A stretch of DNA of 64,000 nt from QVMM01 sp047030855 (GTDB taxonomy: Bacteria > Bacteroidota > Bacteroidia > Bacteroidales > Dysgonomonadaceae). Below the pieces are notes generated by a model that saw only the letters and a list, made by a program, of their open reading frames with translations, had not been told where the DNA came from and made no database searches. The DNA is taken from the NCBI GenBank assembly GCA_047030855.1, contig JBKYIJ010000008.1:2170001-2234000 (forward strand), read 5' to 3'. A program made the position numbers and the translations under genes. The first letter of the stretch is position 1. Each line of letters starts with the position of its first letter. Positions 43,098-52,510 of the stretch are shown one piece after another.

Positions 43098-43856
43098 ATG
43101 AAAATAAGGTTTTTGGGGACAGGCACTTCTACGGGTGTTCCTGAAATTGGGTGTAGGTGCGAAGTCTGTAAATCGACAGACAAAAGAGATAACCGTTTAA
43201 GATCATCTGTCCTGATTCAGATTGGTGATAAGAATATATTGATCGACTGTGGTCCTGATTTTCGACAACAAATGCTTCCCTTAGAATTTAAGAAACTGGA
43301 TGCTGTGTTGTTAACTCATGAACATTACGATCATGTGGGCGGCTTGGACGATTTAAGACCTTTTTGCAAGTTTGGCGATGTTGATGTATATGCTGAGAAT
43401 CATGTCGCAGATGTTTTGAGAGAACGTATTCCTTATTGTTTTCAAGAATCTAAATATCCCGGTGTTCCCGATATTTTGTTGCATGAAATTAATCTGGATG
43501 TTTTTTGGATTGACGATGTAGAGATAACTCCTGTACGAATAATGCACAGCAATTTGCCTATTTTAGGATATCGGATCGGAAATGTGGCATATCTGACTGA
43601 TGTAAAGTCAATACCTGATGAAGAATTTGTAAAACTACAGGATTTGGATATTCTTATTATCGACGCATTAAGGTTAAAAGAACATATTTCACATGAGAAT
43701 TTATCCGAGGCTTTGGTAAATATAAAAAGAATAGCGCCGAAAAGGTCATATCTTATACATATGAGCCATCAGATGGGTTTGCATGAAGTCGTACAGAAAT
43801 CTTTACCCGAGAATATTTATCTTTCTTATGACGGTTTGGAAATAGAATCGGAATAG
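43098..43856 (+). CDS. Metallo-beta-lactamase-fold hydrolase (PhnP-like)
   Basis: 252 residues. The start KIRFLGTGTSTGVPEIGCRCEVCKS matches PhnP-type phosphodiesterases with an extra zinc-binding cysteine group. The metal motif is LLTHEHYDHVGGLDDL; further ligands are in ITPVRIMHSNLPILGYR and HMSHQMG. PhnP acts on cyclic phosphate esters; the true substrate here is unknown. The start at 43098 is chosen because the earlier frame overlaps a terminator. Confidence 0.88.
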   Translation: MKIRFLGTGTSTGVPEIGCRCEVCKSTDKRDNRLRSSVLIQIGDKNILIDCGPDFRQQMLPLEFKKLDAVLLTHEHYDHVGGLDDLRPFCKFGDVDVYAENHVADVLRERIPYCFQESKYPGVPDILLHEINLDVFWIDDVEITPVRIMHSNLPILGYRIGNVAYLTDVKSIPDEEFVKLQDLDILIIDALRLKEHISHENLSEALVNIKRIAPKRSYLIHMSHQMGLHEVVQKSLPENIYLSYDGLEIESE

Positions 43857-43858
43857 AG

Positions 43859-44884
43859 CTATTTTGCAGGACGATATAAATTGGGCTTTTCAATGTATTT
43901 CCATGATGCCATGCCAATGATTGTACACAATGTAATGGTAACGATAAACATTAAAGGCAAGCTGTATTTGTCAAAACCTAACTGAATGAATAATTGTATG
44001 ATCGGGAAGTGGCATAAGTATATACCGTAAGAGGAGTCTCCTAATTTCCGTATAATGCTCAACCAATTGAAACTATATGCAAAACCAACAATGCATGCGG
44101 ATAGAACGAGAGGTTCTATATATTCTAAGACGGGATAACTTTCGAGGAATACTAAAAAAATCACACTAAAAATAAGAATATAATTTTTATATTTTAAGAA
44201 AGTTTTAAAATATACGAGCAATATTACCGGCGAATAGAAATACATCATCTGTCCGGGAAATTGCTTTGAAAGAGTTTTTAACATTCCGTGCCCTGTAAGA
44301 CCGTACAGATATTCCAACCCATATGAATATACAGAGGATAAGATGTATATTATTATGAGTACTGCCAGCTTATTGTATTTTGTAAGGAGTTTATATACAA
44401 GTGGAACTGTTAAGTAAAGCATCAGTTCTACCTTAATCGTCCATAGAGAACCGTTTACCGCATGAATAAAATTAGTTTCGAATACTCCCGGAAGACATGG
44501 CTCTATTGAGTTGAGAGTTAACAGGTTTCCGATCAGATAAGTATAGAGCTGATGAGATGTAAAGTATTCTTTTGCAGATAAAGTAGTAATAAAAGCACCT
44601 CCCAAAGCGCAGATTATAACAATAATAACATAAGCAGGCATAATGCGGTGAAGCCTTTTCAGGAAGAACACTTTGTTGTCGGGAGTTCTCATATAGCTCA
44701 ACATTATTAAAAATCCGCTGATGATAAAAAATATTTTTACTCCGGTGGCTGCAGATATTGGGAAGAAGTGATTTGTTGCTGTTAGTATAGAGAAATGACT
44801 AATCAATACAACAAAAGCCGAAAATATACGGATAAAGTTGAAATTGTTTTCTTTACTTATTAACTGGTGCTGTACTTCTTCCAT
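43859..44884 (-). CDS. Acyltransferase family 3 membrane protein
   Basis: 341 residues with about ten hydrophobic segments. The family 3 (OafA/YrhL-like) signature is FNFIRIFSAFVVLISHFSIL and, later, NGSLWTIKVELMLYLTVPLVY. These enzymes acetylate or acylate surface sugars from the cytoplasmic side. No SGNH tail is present. A second, unrelated acyltransferase lies 1.6 kb away. Confidence 0.88.
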   Translation of the reverse strand: MEEVQHQLISKENNFNFIRIFSAFVVLISHFSILTATNHFFPISAATGVKIFFIISGFLIMLSYMRTPDNKVFFLKRLHRIMPAYVIIVIICALGGAFITTLSAKEYFTSHQLYTYLIGNLLTLNSIEPCLPGVFETNFIHAVNGSLWTIKVELMLYLTVPLVYKLLTKYNKLAVLIIIYILSSVYSYGLEYLYGLTGHGMLKTLSKQFPGQMMYFYSPVILLVYFKTFLKYKNYILIFSVIFLVFLESYPVLEYIEPLVLSACIVGFAYSFNWLSIIRKLGDSSYGIYLCHFPIIQLFIQLGFDKYSLPLMFIVTITLCTIIGMASWKYIEKPNLYRPAK

Positions 44885-44940
44885 AAAGAATGATTGGTAT
44901 TTCTACAATATTTAAGCTTATGGATATAGATCTCGGTGTA

Positions 44941-44948
44941 CAAAGATA
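44941..44948 (-). promoter_or_regulatory. -7 promoter element for the acyltransferase gene at 43859-44884
   Basis: The minus strand reads TATCTTTG, 56 bases before the ATG. Confidence 0.5.
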
Positions 44949-45012
44949 TTTATTCTTCATACTCAAGCATAAATTATTTACTGAAAGTTTTACAATTTAA
45001 AAATGTGTGGCT

Positions 45013-45020
45013 TATCTTTG
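45013..45020 (+). promoter_or_regulatory. -7 promoter element for udk
   Basis: TATCTTTG matches TAnnTTTG. It lies inside the longer in-frame ORF, which rules out the upstream start and supports the ATG at 45037. Confidence 0.6.
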
Positions 45021-45036
45021 TTCAAAAATTGTCGAT

Positions 45037-45645
45037 ATGTATATTATAGGAATTGCCGGAGGCTCCGGCTCGGGAAAAACAACATTGGTTGACCGTATTT
45101 TACAAAAGATACCTCGTAACGAAATTGCGATCCTTCCTCAAGATGCTTACTATAAAGACAACAGCAATATTCCTTTAGAAGAGCGTTTTAAACTGAATTA
45201 CGATCATCCCAATTCCATAGAATGGGATCTGATGCTGAAAGATATCAGAACGCTCAAATCCGGAAAAATGATACAATGCCCTACTTATTCATATCTTACT
45301 TGTACCCGTCTGGACGAAACTATTCCTATCGAACCCAAAAAGATATTGCTTATTGAAGGAATCCTCATTTATACCTGTATCGATATATGCAGAGAGCTTG
45401 ACATGAAAGTTTATCTTGAAGTGCCTGCCGACAGACGCCTGACAAGAATTATACAACGCGATATGGAGTCGCGCGGACGGACGGCTTTGGAAGTTATAGA
45501 CCGTTATTACAAGACGGTTCGCCCCATGCACGAAGAGTTCATCGAACCGTCGCGGCAACAGGCGGATATGCTTGTAATGGGTGGCGGACTGAATGAATGT
45601 GCCGCAGAGTTTATCGCATCCGCCATTCTGCAAAAACTACATTGA
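45037..45645 (+). CDS. udk: Uridine kinase
   Basis: 202 residues. P-loop GGSGSGKTT (residues 8-16), then LPQDAYYKD and NYDHPNSIEWDLML, all typical of uridine/cytidine kinase, and the nucleoside-binding ESRGRTALEVIDRYYKTVRPMHEEFIEP near the end. It phosphorylates uridine and cytidine with ATP or GTP in salvage. The family length is 200-210. Confidence 0.95.
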   Translation: MYIIGIAGGSGSGKTTLVDRILQKIPRNEIAILPQDAYYKDNSNIPLEERFKLNYDHPNSIEWDLMLKDIRTLKSGKMIQCPTYSYLTCTRLDETIPIEPKKILLIEGILIYTCIDICRELDMKVYLEVPADRRLTRIIQRDMESRGRTALEVIDRYYKTVRPMHEEFIEPSRQQADMLVMGGGLNECAAEFIASAILQKLH

Positions 45646-45650
45646 ATACC

Positions 45651-46451
45651 TTAATTTTTGAGGTTAGACATCGGGCGAACCAATAATTCTATTCCTGTGT
45701 CCTTTAAATTTTTCCCTATTTTATACTTATCAAATTCTGCCATGTGATATGGATAGAGATATTTAGGCATTACTTTCTTGGCAGCATCCGTAAACATCTC
45801 GTCAGTCATCGTATAGGGTAGGTTCTTTGGCAGAAATGCTATTTCGATGCTTCCTTTCAGTTTATCCATTTCGGGAATATTTTCGGTATCGCCTGCAACA
45901 TAAACCTTTTTATCGCCAAACGTTAAGATAAATCCGTTGCCTCTTCCTTTCGGATGATAAAATTCTCCGTCAGGTTTTTTATTTACGATATTGTATGCGG
46001 GTACAGCTTCTATTTTTACTATATCGAATGAAGATGTGTCTCCGTTTGCCATTATTTCGCCATAACCGAGAATTTCGTTACATACCTTTGTCGTTATCAG
46101 TCGGGTTTCAGCCTTCTTAATCTTGTTTATAGCGCTTGTATCGAGATGGTCGGAATGTTCATGAGTAATCAGGATGAGATCGGCTTTTGGCAGTTTAGAA
46201 TAATCGGCCACATTCGAATAAGGATCGACGTGTATTGTCCTCCCATTATATTCAAACATAACCGATCCGTGTCCTATTAGGGTTACGTTCAAATTGCCTC
46301 TACTTGTGCTGAATGTATCTTTGGGTATCATGGTTTCTTCTGTTTTAGTATCCGCATTGCTTATTGCAACATCTTTTTTGTTTTCGCTTTTACATGAGTA
46401 TATTGTAGTTACCGTAAATAAAGCAATAAGATATAAAAGTAAATGTTTCAT
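45651..46451 (-). CDS. Metallo-beta-lactamase-fold lipoprotein (UlaG-like hydrolase)
   Basis: 266 residues. The lipoprotein signal ends TTIYSCKSEN. The metal site is LITHEHSDHLDTSAI; a later ligand sits in KVYVAGDTENIPEM. The compact domain (VTLIGHGSVMFEYNGRTIHVDPYSNVADYS) resembles the UlaG/YtkL-like group. The lipid anchor implies a role at the cell envelope. The substrate is not known. It is convergent with udk, only 5 bases apart. Confidence 0.85.
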   Translation of the reverse strand: MKHLLLYLIALFTVTTIYSCKSENKKDVAISNADTKTEETMIPKDTFSTSRGNLNVTLIGHGSVMFEYNGRTIHVDPYSNVADYSKLPKADLILITHEHSDHLDTSAINKIKKAETRLITTKVCNEILGYGEIMANGDTSSFDIVKIEAVPAYNIVNKKPDGEFYHPKGRGNGFILTFGDKKVYVAGDTENIPEMDKLKGSIEIAFLPKNLPYTMTDEMFTDAAKKVMPKYLYPYHMAEFDKYKIGKNLKDTGIELLVRPMSNLKN

Positions 46452-46519
46452 AAGACTGTAATATTATGATTGTCAAAACAAATATATGATTTTATATAGA
46501 AGAATGAAGAATTTTTGTG

Positions 46520-47494
46520 TTAAATCTCCTTTGGTAATAATCTTATAATTATCTGCTTAACTATTTTTCTCCATATATATGCACATAAAATGGTTACAAT
46601 GGCGGACATTATAATTATCAGATATTTATTGTCAAAATAAAGCCTGAATAAATGGAGTATCGGTTGATGAAATATGTAAATGTTGAGAGTATGGATTCCC
46701 ATAAAAGTAAGCACGGGAAAAGAGTAGTTTTTTAATAAAGAAAATGTATATGTAATGAGCAAGCATGTCGGCAAACATAAAAAGAAAAACGGCATATAAT
46801 GAGTATAATAAGCAAGATACTCATATTCGGACCGTCCGAACAGCCAATTTGCTACAATTATGAGTACCCCGACGCATGAAGATATGATTAAATATTTCAG
46901 TTTCAGATTCTTTTTGCTGGCAATTAAACAGCCTATCGCTAACCCTAATACATACTGAGTCATTCGGCATGTCAGCATAAAAAAATTGTCATGATATAGG
47001 AATAAACCAATTATATAGCATAAGATAAAAGTTATACAAACGGTTTTCCATACATTCTTTTTGATATACGGTATTAATAGTGGGGTTATTAAGTAAAAAA
47101 ACAGGGCGACGGAAGTATACCATCCCTGTATATCGCCTGTAATCCAATAATCGAGCAGATATATTCTCAGTATAAATTTGGTTGTATCTATTTCTCCGAT
47201 ATAGAGCAATATAAGCGACATTACAATGTAAACAGGATAGTAGTAGGGGATTATGCGCAGGAATCGCCGGTAATAGAACTGTTTTAAATTCTCTTTGTGG
47301 AAAGCGAAATAAATACCGATTCCCGAAACCAGAAAAAATATATCGCTGCCGATGTAGGCGTATTTATAAATAGCATTAAAAGGGAAATAATAAATAAACC
47401 ACCCTTCCGGAATATGGAAAAACATAAGCAGTATTATCGTAAAACCCATAAGCTGGGTTCTGTATTTGCTTAGTATTTCCAAATTGCATTGCAT
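46520..47494 (-). CDS. Acyltransferase family 3 membrane protein (second copy)
   Basis: 324 residues with about ten membrane segments. LMGFTIILLMFFHIPEGWF near the start and YYRRFLRIIPYYYPVY are the catalytic-helix and arginine motif of the family. The rest is strongly hydrophobic. It is not a close paralogue of the other acyltransferase in the window. A promoter element lies directly upstream. Confidence 0.82.
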   Translation of the reverse strand: MQCNLEILSKYRTQLMGFTIILLMFFHIPEGWFIYYFPFNAIYKYAYIGSDIFFLVSGIGIYFAFHKENLKQFYYRRFLRIIPYYYPVYIVMSLILLYIGEIDTTKFILRIYLLDYWITGDIQGWYTSVALFFYLITPLLIPYIKKNVWKTVCITFILCYIIGLFLYHDNFFMLTCRMTQYVLGLAIGCLIASKKNLKLKYLIISSCVGVLIIVANWLFGRSEYEYLAYYTHYMPFFFLCLPTCLLITYTFSLLKNYSFPVLTFMGIHTLNIYIFHQPILHLFRLYFDNKYLIIIMSAIVTILCAYIWRKIVKQIIIRLLPKEI

Positions 47495-47522
47495 AAAAGA
47501 GGAATGGATAATTTTAGTTTTG

Positions 47523-47530
47523 CAAAGGTA
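47523..47530 (-). promoter_or_regulatory. -7 promoter element for the second acyltransferase gene
   Basis: The minus strand reads TACCTTTG, 28 bases before the ATG. Confidence 0.55.
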
Positions 47531-47599
47531 GAAAATAGTATATGCATTAAATTATTTTCAATAAATATTTTTTTTAGCTTGAAGAACACGCTTTTTTGC

Positions 47600-47607
47600 T
47601 ATTTTTG
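47600..47607 (+). promoter_or_regulatory. Promoter of the POT transporter gene
   Basis: TATTTTTG (-7) with TTG at 47579-47581 (-33), 18 bases apart. The leader to the ATG is about 80 bases. Confidence 0.6.
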
Positions 47608-47694
47608 CGTTAATTGAAATGAAAAAAGTAATTTGAATGTCGCAAAAGATAATATATTGCAAATTCAGTTAATAATAATCTAAATACTTAATTT

Positions 47695-49239
47695 ATGTTT
47701 AAGAAACATCCTAAAGGTTTACTTGCAGCATCTTTGGCTAACATGGGAGAACGCTTCGGTTTCTATACGATGATGGCGATTCTTTCACTGTTCCTTATGT
47801 CTAAATTCGGGCTTGATAAAACAATGGCAGGCTGGATTTACTCCGGTTTCTATTTTAGTATTTATGCTTTGGCTCTTGTGGGCGGACTTATTGCCGACAA
47901 AACGAAGAATTATAAGAGAACTATTATGTTCGGTATTATACTGATGGCATTAGGATACCTTGTAATAGCTATTCCGACCCCAACGCCGGTTACTGATATT
48001 AGTGTGTTTGGGATAAATGTATTCCTCCTTCTTACATGTTTCGGTTTGCTTGTTATTGCTTTCGGTAACGGATTGTTTAAGGGGAATTTACAAGCGTTAG
48101 TCGGTCAGATGTATGATAACGAGGAATACGGAAAGATGAGAGATTCGGGTTTTTCTTTGTTCTATATGTTTATCAATATCGGAGCAATCTTTGCCCCCAT
48201 GTGTGCAGTCGGAATCAGAGGTTGGTGGCTGAAAACGCACGGATTCATTTACAATGCGGATCTTCCTGCACTTTGTCATCAATATTTGAATGGAACAATC
48301 TCAGGAGAAGGATCTGTTAATTTGCAGAAATTAGCTGCTGAAGTATCCTTAAATGGTGCTCCAACAGATATGAAACTGTTTGTCGACAGCTATTTGAACG
48401 TATTTAATACAGGGTTTCACTATGCCTTTGGGATTGCTATTATAGCAATGTTGATTTCATTGGTTATATATTTGGCAAATAAAAAACGTTTCCCTGATCC
48501 TGCGGCTAAGGTTATTAAGAGTGCGGAAGATACTTCAAAAACGGCTACTGTAATAGAAATGGATCCGAAAGAAGTGAAACAACGCCTTTATGCTTTGTTT
48601 GCCGTATTTGCCGTAGTTATTTTCTTTTGGTTCTCTTTCCATCAGAATGGACTGACTCTTACGTTCTTTGCTAAGGATTATACTCTGTTGAAGATCGGTT
48701 CGTGGGATATTTCGGCAGAATTGTTCCAATCCATGAATCCATTTTTCGTCGTTTTCCTTACGCCTGTCGTATTGGCATTCTTTGGCTGGTTGCGTGCAAA
48801 GGGAAAAGAACCTTCTGCTCCTAAAAAGATTGCCATAGGTATGGGGATCGCAGCATTTGCGTATGTTGTGATGACATTAGGATCATTCGGTTTGCCGACA
48901 TCGAAAGAAGTAGAAGTGATGGGTTCTTTGCCTGATGCTCAACGCGTAACGCCTTTCTTGTTGATGGGGACTTATTTGATTCTGACTATTGCAGAGTTAT
49001 TTATCAGTCCGTTAGGAATCTCTTTTGTTTCTAAAGTTGCTCCGCCCCAATACCAAGGCATTATGCAAGGTTGTTGGTTAGGTGCGACAGCTATCGGAAA
49101 TCAACTTCTGGTTATAGGAGCGATACTTTATGAGTCTATTCCGATCTGGGCTACATGGGCTGTGTTTGTTGCGGCATGTGCAATATCGATGTTTGCAATG
49201 TTGTTTATGCTCAAATGGCTCGAAAGAATTACGAAGTAG
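47695..49239 (+). CDS. Proton-dependent oligopeptide transporter (POT/PTR2 family)
   Basis: 514 residues with about 12-14 membrane helices. The POT signature NMGERFGFYTMMAILSLFL covers the ExxERF-type proton-coupling motif; GNGLFKGNLQALVGQMY and FSLFYMFINIGAIFAP are the other family motifs. It takes up di- and tripeptides with protons at the inner membrane. It fits peptide-based metabolism, as do the exported M3 peptidase and the VanX-like dipeptidase. A terminator follows. Confidence 0.93.
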   Translation: MFKKHPKGLLAASLANMGERFGFYTMMAILSLFLMSKFGLDKTMAGWIYSGFYFSIYALALVGGLIADKTKNYKRTIMFGIILMALGYLVIAIPTPTPVTDISVFGINVFLLLTCFGLLVIAFGNGLFKGNLQALVGQMYDNEEYGKMRDSGFSLFYMFINIGAIFAPMCAVGIRGWWLKTHGFIYNADLPALCHQYLNGTISGEGSVNLQKLAAEVSLNGAPTDMKLFVDSYLNVFNTGFHYAFGIAIIAMLISLVIYLANKKRFPDPAAKVIKSAEDTSKTATVIEMDPKEVKQRLYALFAVFAVVIFFWFSFHQNGLTLTFFAKDYTLLKIGSWDISAELFQSMNPFFVVFLTPVVLAFFGWLRAKGKEPSAPKKIAIGMGIAAFAYVVMTLGSFGLPTSKEVEVMGSLPDAQRVTPFLLMGTYLILTIAELFISPLGISFVSKVAPPQYQGIMQGCWLGATAIGNQLLVIGAILYESIPIWATWAVFVAACAISMFAMLFMLKWLERITK

Positions 49240-49259
49240 TAAGAATTATCTTTATATTT

Positions 49260-49287
49260 AAAGCTGCTTTCGGGCAGCTTTTTTTAT
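49260..49287 (+). terminator. Intrinsic terminator after the POT transporter gene
   Basis: AAGCTGC (49261-49267) pairs with GCAGCTT (49274-49280), then a T run that overlaps the metA promoter. Confidence 0.85.
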
Positions 49288-49292
49288 TTTTG
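49285..49292 (+). promoter_or_regulatory. -7 promoter element for metA
   Basis: TATTTTTG matches TAnnTTTG, 26 bases before the metA ATG. No SAM riboswitch is seen in the short leader. Confidence 0.5.
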
Positions 49293-49318
49293 TAACCAAA
49301 TTATTTATTTAATTCAAA

Positions 49319-50269
49319 ATGCCAGTAACATTACCTGACAATTTACCTGCAATAGAAATTCTGAAAAAGGAAAATATCTTTGTAATGACTCAACTGCGAG
49401 CCAATACTCAGGATATACGTCCTTTGAAGGTTCTTATCCTAAATCTGATGCCTGTTAAGATAGCGGCAGAAACCGATCTTATCCGTCTGCTGTCGAACAA
49501 TCCTCTCCAGATTGAGATTGATTTCCTGAAACTGACTTCCCATCAATCCAAAAATACTCCGATCGAACACATGGAGACTTTTTACAAGACCTTTGATGAG
49601 ATCAGCAAGTCTAACTATGACGGGATGATCGTAACGGGGGCTCCTGTTGAAACGCTTTCTTATGAGGACGTGGACTATTGGGAAGAAGTTTCTTTAATTT
49701 TTGATTGGGCACGGAAGCATGTTACATCTACATTCTATATTTGCTGGGCGGCTCAGGCGGCATTATACCATTTTTATAAAGTTCCTAAATATACGCTTCC
49801 CAAAAAATTATTCGGCGTTTTTAAACATCGGACGAATGACAGGAACAATCTTCTTTTCAGGGGTTTTGACGATGAATTTTATGTTCCCCATAGCCGTTAT
49901 ACGGAGGTGAGGGAAGAAGATATTGTAAAACATTCCGAACTTAAAATACTATCGCAATCGGATGAAGCAGGCGTATATATTGTAATGGGGCGGGGTGGAC
50001 GTGAGTTTTTCGTTACGGGACATTCCGAATACTCCTTATATACCCTTCATAATGAATATCTCAGGGATAAAGAGAAAGGTTTAAGTATAACGCCTCCCAA
50101 GCACTATTACAAACAGGATGATCCAAATTTGAAACCTATTTCCCGCTGGACGGGACACGGGAATCTTCTTTTTAATAATTGGATGAATTATTATCTGTAT
50201 CAGGAAACTCCGTATGATCTTTCTGAAATTGAAGAAATGGACGAGATCAAGTCCGTAACAAATGATTGA
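49319..50269 (+). CDS. metA: Homoserine O-acyltransferase MetA, acetyl-CoA type
   Basis: 316 residues of the glutaminase-like MetA family, which acylates homoserine for methionine synthesis. The catalytic Cys is C142 (ICWAAQAAL), and the His-Glu pair is H235/E237 (TGHSEYS), at the same numbers as in E. coli MetA. Residue 111, in TGAPVET, is glutamate. In this family Glu111 is linked to acetyl-CoA use and Gly111 to succinyl-CoA use, so I call it an O-acetyltransferase despite the usual succinyltransferase name. The stand-alone gene has its own promoter. Confidence 0.94.
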   Translation: MPVTLPDNLPAIEILKKENIFVMTQLRANTQDIRPLKVLILNLMPVKIAAETDLIRLLSNNPLQIEIDFLKLTSHQSKNTPIEHMETFYKTFDEISKSNYDGMIVTGAPVETLSYEDVDYWEEVSLIFDWARKHVTSTFYICWAAQAALYHFYKVPKYTLPKKLFGVFKHRTNDRNNLLFRGFDDEFYVPHSRYTEVREEDIVKHSELKILSQSDEAGVYIVMGRGGREFFVTGHSEYSLYTLHNEYLRDKEKGLSITPPKHYYKQDDPNLKPISRWTGHGNLLFNNWMNYYLYQETPYDLSEIEEMDEIKSVTND

Positions 50270-50343
50270 TCCCTCTCTTTTTCGGGAAACATTCTTTTAA
50301 TACGGTTGTTCTAATAAATATAGAATAACTAAAATAAAATTTT

Positions 50344-51165
50344 ATGGAAAAGTTTAAATTGAACAATGGCGTAGAAATGCCGTGTGTCGGGCTTGGCGTA
50401 TTCAGAATGGAAAATAATGAAGATTCCGAACGATCTATTTTGGACGCATTGTCATTAGGATATCGCCACATTGACACGGCTGCTGTTTATGGAAATGAAG
50501 AGGCTGTAGGCAGAGCCGTTAAAAAATCAGGAATTGCCAGAAAAGATATTTTCATTACGACAAAAGTCTGGAATGAAGTTCAACGTACAGGAAAAATCGT
50601 GGAGGCTTTTGAAGAAAGTCTGAAAAAATTGGATACTGACTATGTTGATCTGTATTTGATTCATTGGCCTGTCCCTGATAAATTTCAGAACACATGGAAA
50701 GAGCTGGAAAAAATATATAAGAGTGGGAAAGCCAAAGCTATCGGAGTCAGTAATTTCAAAGAACATCACCTTGATTCACTGAAAGAAGTCAGCGAGATCA
50801 AACCTGCCGTTAATCAGGTTGAACTACATCCATACCTTATACAGGAATCCATTTTGGAGTATTGTAAAAAAGCAGATATTCAATTAGAAGCATGGAGTCC
50901 GTTTGCAGCAAGTAAAACAGATTTATTTAAAGAAAAAATATTATTGGATCTGTCTGAAAAATATTCTAAATCTGTTGCTCAGATTATTTTGCGTTGGGAC
51001 TATCAGCGTGGAATAATTACTATACCTAAATCTTCGCATAAAGACAGATTGAAAGAAAATATAAGCATCTTTGATTTTGAATTATCTGATGATCATATAA
51101 AGGAAATTAATTCTTTAAATAAGAATCAGAGAGTCGGTTCAGATCCTGATAATTTTAAATTTTAA
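50344..51165 (+). CDS. Aldo/keto reductase
   Basis: 273 residues, a TIM-barrel NADPH oxidoreductase. The catalytic tetrad is present: D44 and Y49 (GYRHIDTAAVYGNE), K74 (TTKVW) and H107 (LIHWP). The coenzyme motif IPKSSHKDRLKENISIFDF is near the end. It resembles the 2,5-diketo-D-gluconate/methylglyoxal reductase group; the substrate cannot be read from sequence. Confidence 0.93.
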   Translation: MEKFKLNNGVEMPCVGLGVFRMENNEDSERSILDALSLGYRHIDTAAVYGNEEAVGRAVKKSGIARKDIFITTKVWNEVQRTGKIVEAFEESLKKLDTDYVDLYLIHWPVPDKFQNTWKELEKIYKSGKAKAIGVSNFKEHHLDSLKEVSEIKPAVNQVELHPYLIQESILEYCKKADIQLEAWSPFAASKTDLFKEKILLDLSEKYSKSVAQIILRWDYQRGIITIPKSSHKDRLKENISIFDFELSDDHIKEINSLNKNQRVGSDPDNFKF

Positions 51166-51182
51166 AAGTTTTATAAAAAAAT

Positions 51183-51210
51183 AAAGGGCTCAAATTTTGA
51201 GCCCTTTATT
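51183..51210. terminator. Bidirectional terminator between the aldo/keto reductase and ompA
   Basis: AAAGGGCTCAAA followed by TTTTGAGCCCTTT, with T-rich sequence on the right and A-rich sequence on the left. Confidence 0.85.
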
Positions 51211-51228
51211 TTTAATATATAATCTATC

Positions 51229-52407
51229 TTATCTTTTCACGGTAAAAATCACGACACGGTTCCATTCATCCGTTGGGAAAGGCTGTTCCTTATCGCCGCT
51301 CGCCACAGTCGTAATACGCGCAGGATCGATACCGAACTTCTTGATCATAATATCAGCCACCGCCTGAGCGCGCTGTTCAGACAATCTCTGGTTGATAGCA
51401 GGAGTACCCGTGCTCTTATCAGCATAACCCGTAACCACTACGTTAATATCAGGATTCTGTTGCAAATACTTAGCAGCATTGAAAATGTTGATCTCCTGAT
51501 TATCCTGAAGCTTGGCGCTACCGATTTTAAATACCACCACCGCGTTCATTTCCACCTCAGTCTCCTCCTTAGTAATCACCTTCGGTTTCTCAGCCAACTG
51601 ACGTTCAAGATCAGCAATACGAGACTGGTAAGAACTCAACTGACTGTCCTTGGAACCCACCTGAGACCTCAGGTCGTTAATACGCTGATTCATCGCATCC
51701 ACTTCGCTCTGATCCCTCAAAACAGCCTCAGTAAACGTAGCCTTACCAAAATTGTAAACAAGACTCGCAGAAACAGAAGCCAACAAATCATACTGCTGTT
51801 TGCTTGCGCCCCTCTTATCAAAATCATCCCTCAAAGCCTTAGCCGAAAGTTCGATATCCAAAGACACCTTTTCAGAAAAACGGAAACGGTTGATAATACC
51901 CGCATCCACAGTCAAGCTGTTAACAGTCTTATCATTAGCCATGTTGTCGCTGTAATCGAAACCGATAGCCCAGCCCGCACCCACATAAGGAATGAAGCTG
52001 TAAACACGTTTCGCGTTGTAGTTCAACAAATAATCCGTCACGTTCCACATAAGGTTAGCCTCAGTGCTGATATAACGATTACGCCTCATCACCGTAGCGT
52101 CATTCGTAAACGTATGCAGGTTAGTACCCCCCGCAGCCTTAATACGGATACCCATATACGGGTTGAACCAAGTACCCAGCTGAATAGTAGGAGCCACCGT
52201 AACCCGGTTCATGAACTTGGCGCTTGCGTCGTTGTCGCCGAAATATATGTTTGCCGAAGCCCCGGCACCAATAAACCAGTTGCTCCAGAAACCGTTCTTA
52301 ATAAACGTAGTATTGCGTCCGAGGTCCGTACTGGAACCCTCGTTTGCCTGTCCGAAAGTAATTACACTTACCAGAAGCAGTGTTAAAAGTAAACTAATCT
52401 TTTTCAT
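51229..52407 (-). CDS. OmpA family outer membrane protein
   Basis: 392 residues. Signal peptide MKKISLLLTLLLVSVITFGQ, then an eight-strand beta-barrel-like domain (about 30-210), a short coiled coil (AMNQRINDLRSQVGSKDSQLSSYQSRIADLERQL), and the OmpA/MotB peptidoglycan-binding domain (VVVFKIGSAKLQDNQEINIF, VTGYADKSTGTPAINQRLSEQRAQAVADIM, TTVASGDKEQPF). It links outer membrane and peptidoglycan. The coding strand is richer in G and C at third positions than its neighbours, as expected for a highly expressed major outer membrane protein. Confidence 0.93.
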   Translation of the reverse strand: MKKISLLLTLLLVSVITFGQANEGSSTDLGRNTTFIKNGFWSNWFIGAGASANIYFGDNDASAKFMNRVTVAPTIQLGTWFNPYMGIRIKAAGGTNLHTFTNDATVMRRNRYISTEANLMWNVTDYLLNYNAKRVYSFIPYVGAGWAIGFDYSDNMANDKTVNSLTVDAGIINRFRFSEKVSLDIELSAKALRDDFDKRGASKQQYDLLASVSASLVYNFGKATFTEAVLRDQSEVDAMNQRINDLRSQVGSKDSQLSSYQSRIADLERQLAEKPKVITKEETEVEMNAVVVFKIGSAKLQDNQEINIFNAAKYLQQNPDINVVVTGYADKSTGTPAINQRLSEQRAQAVADIMIKKFGIDPARITTVASGDKEQPFPTDEWNRVVIFTVKR

Positions 52408-52510
52408 AATTTTAATTTGAATTGTGAGCCTTGAGTTTAGCTTTGTGTTATTTAATCACGTTAGTATAACAACTGAACCTATTTTTTGTTTTGTTATATA
52501 TAGTGAATTT

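Noticed and set aside
51460..52386. A 308-residue open frame antisense to ompA
   Set aside because: It mirrors a GC-richer, codon-biased gene; the OmpA reading on the other strand has clear domains, and the antisense product has no recognisable feature.
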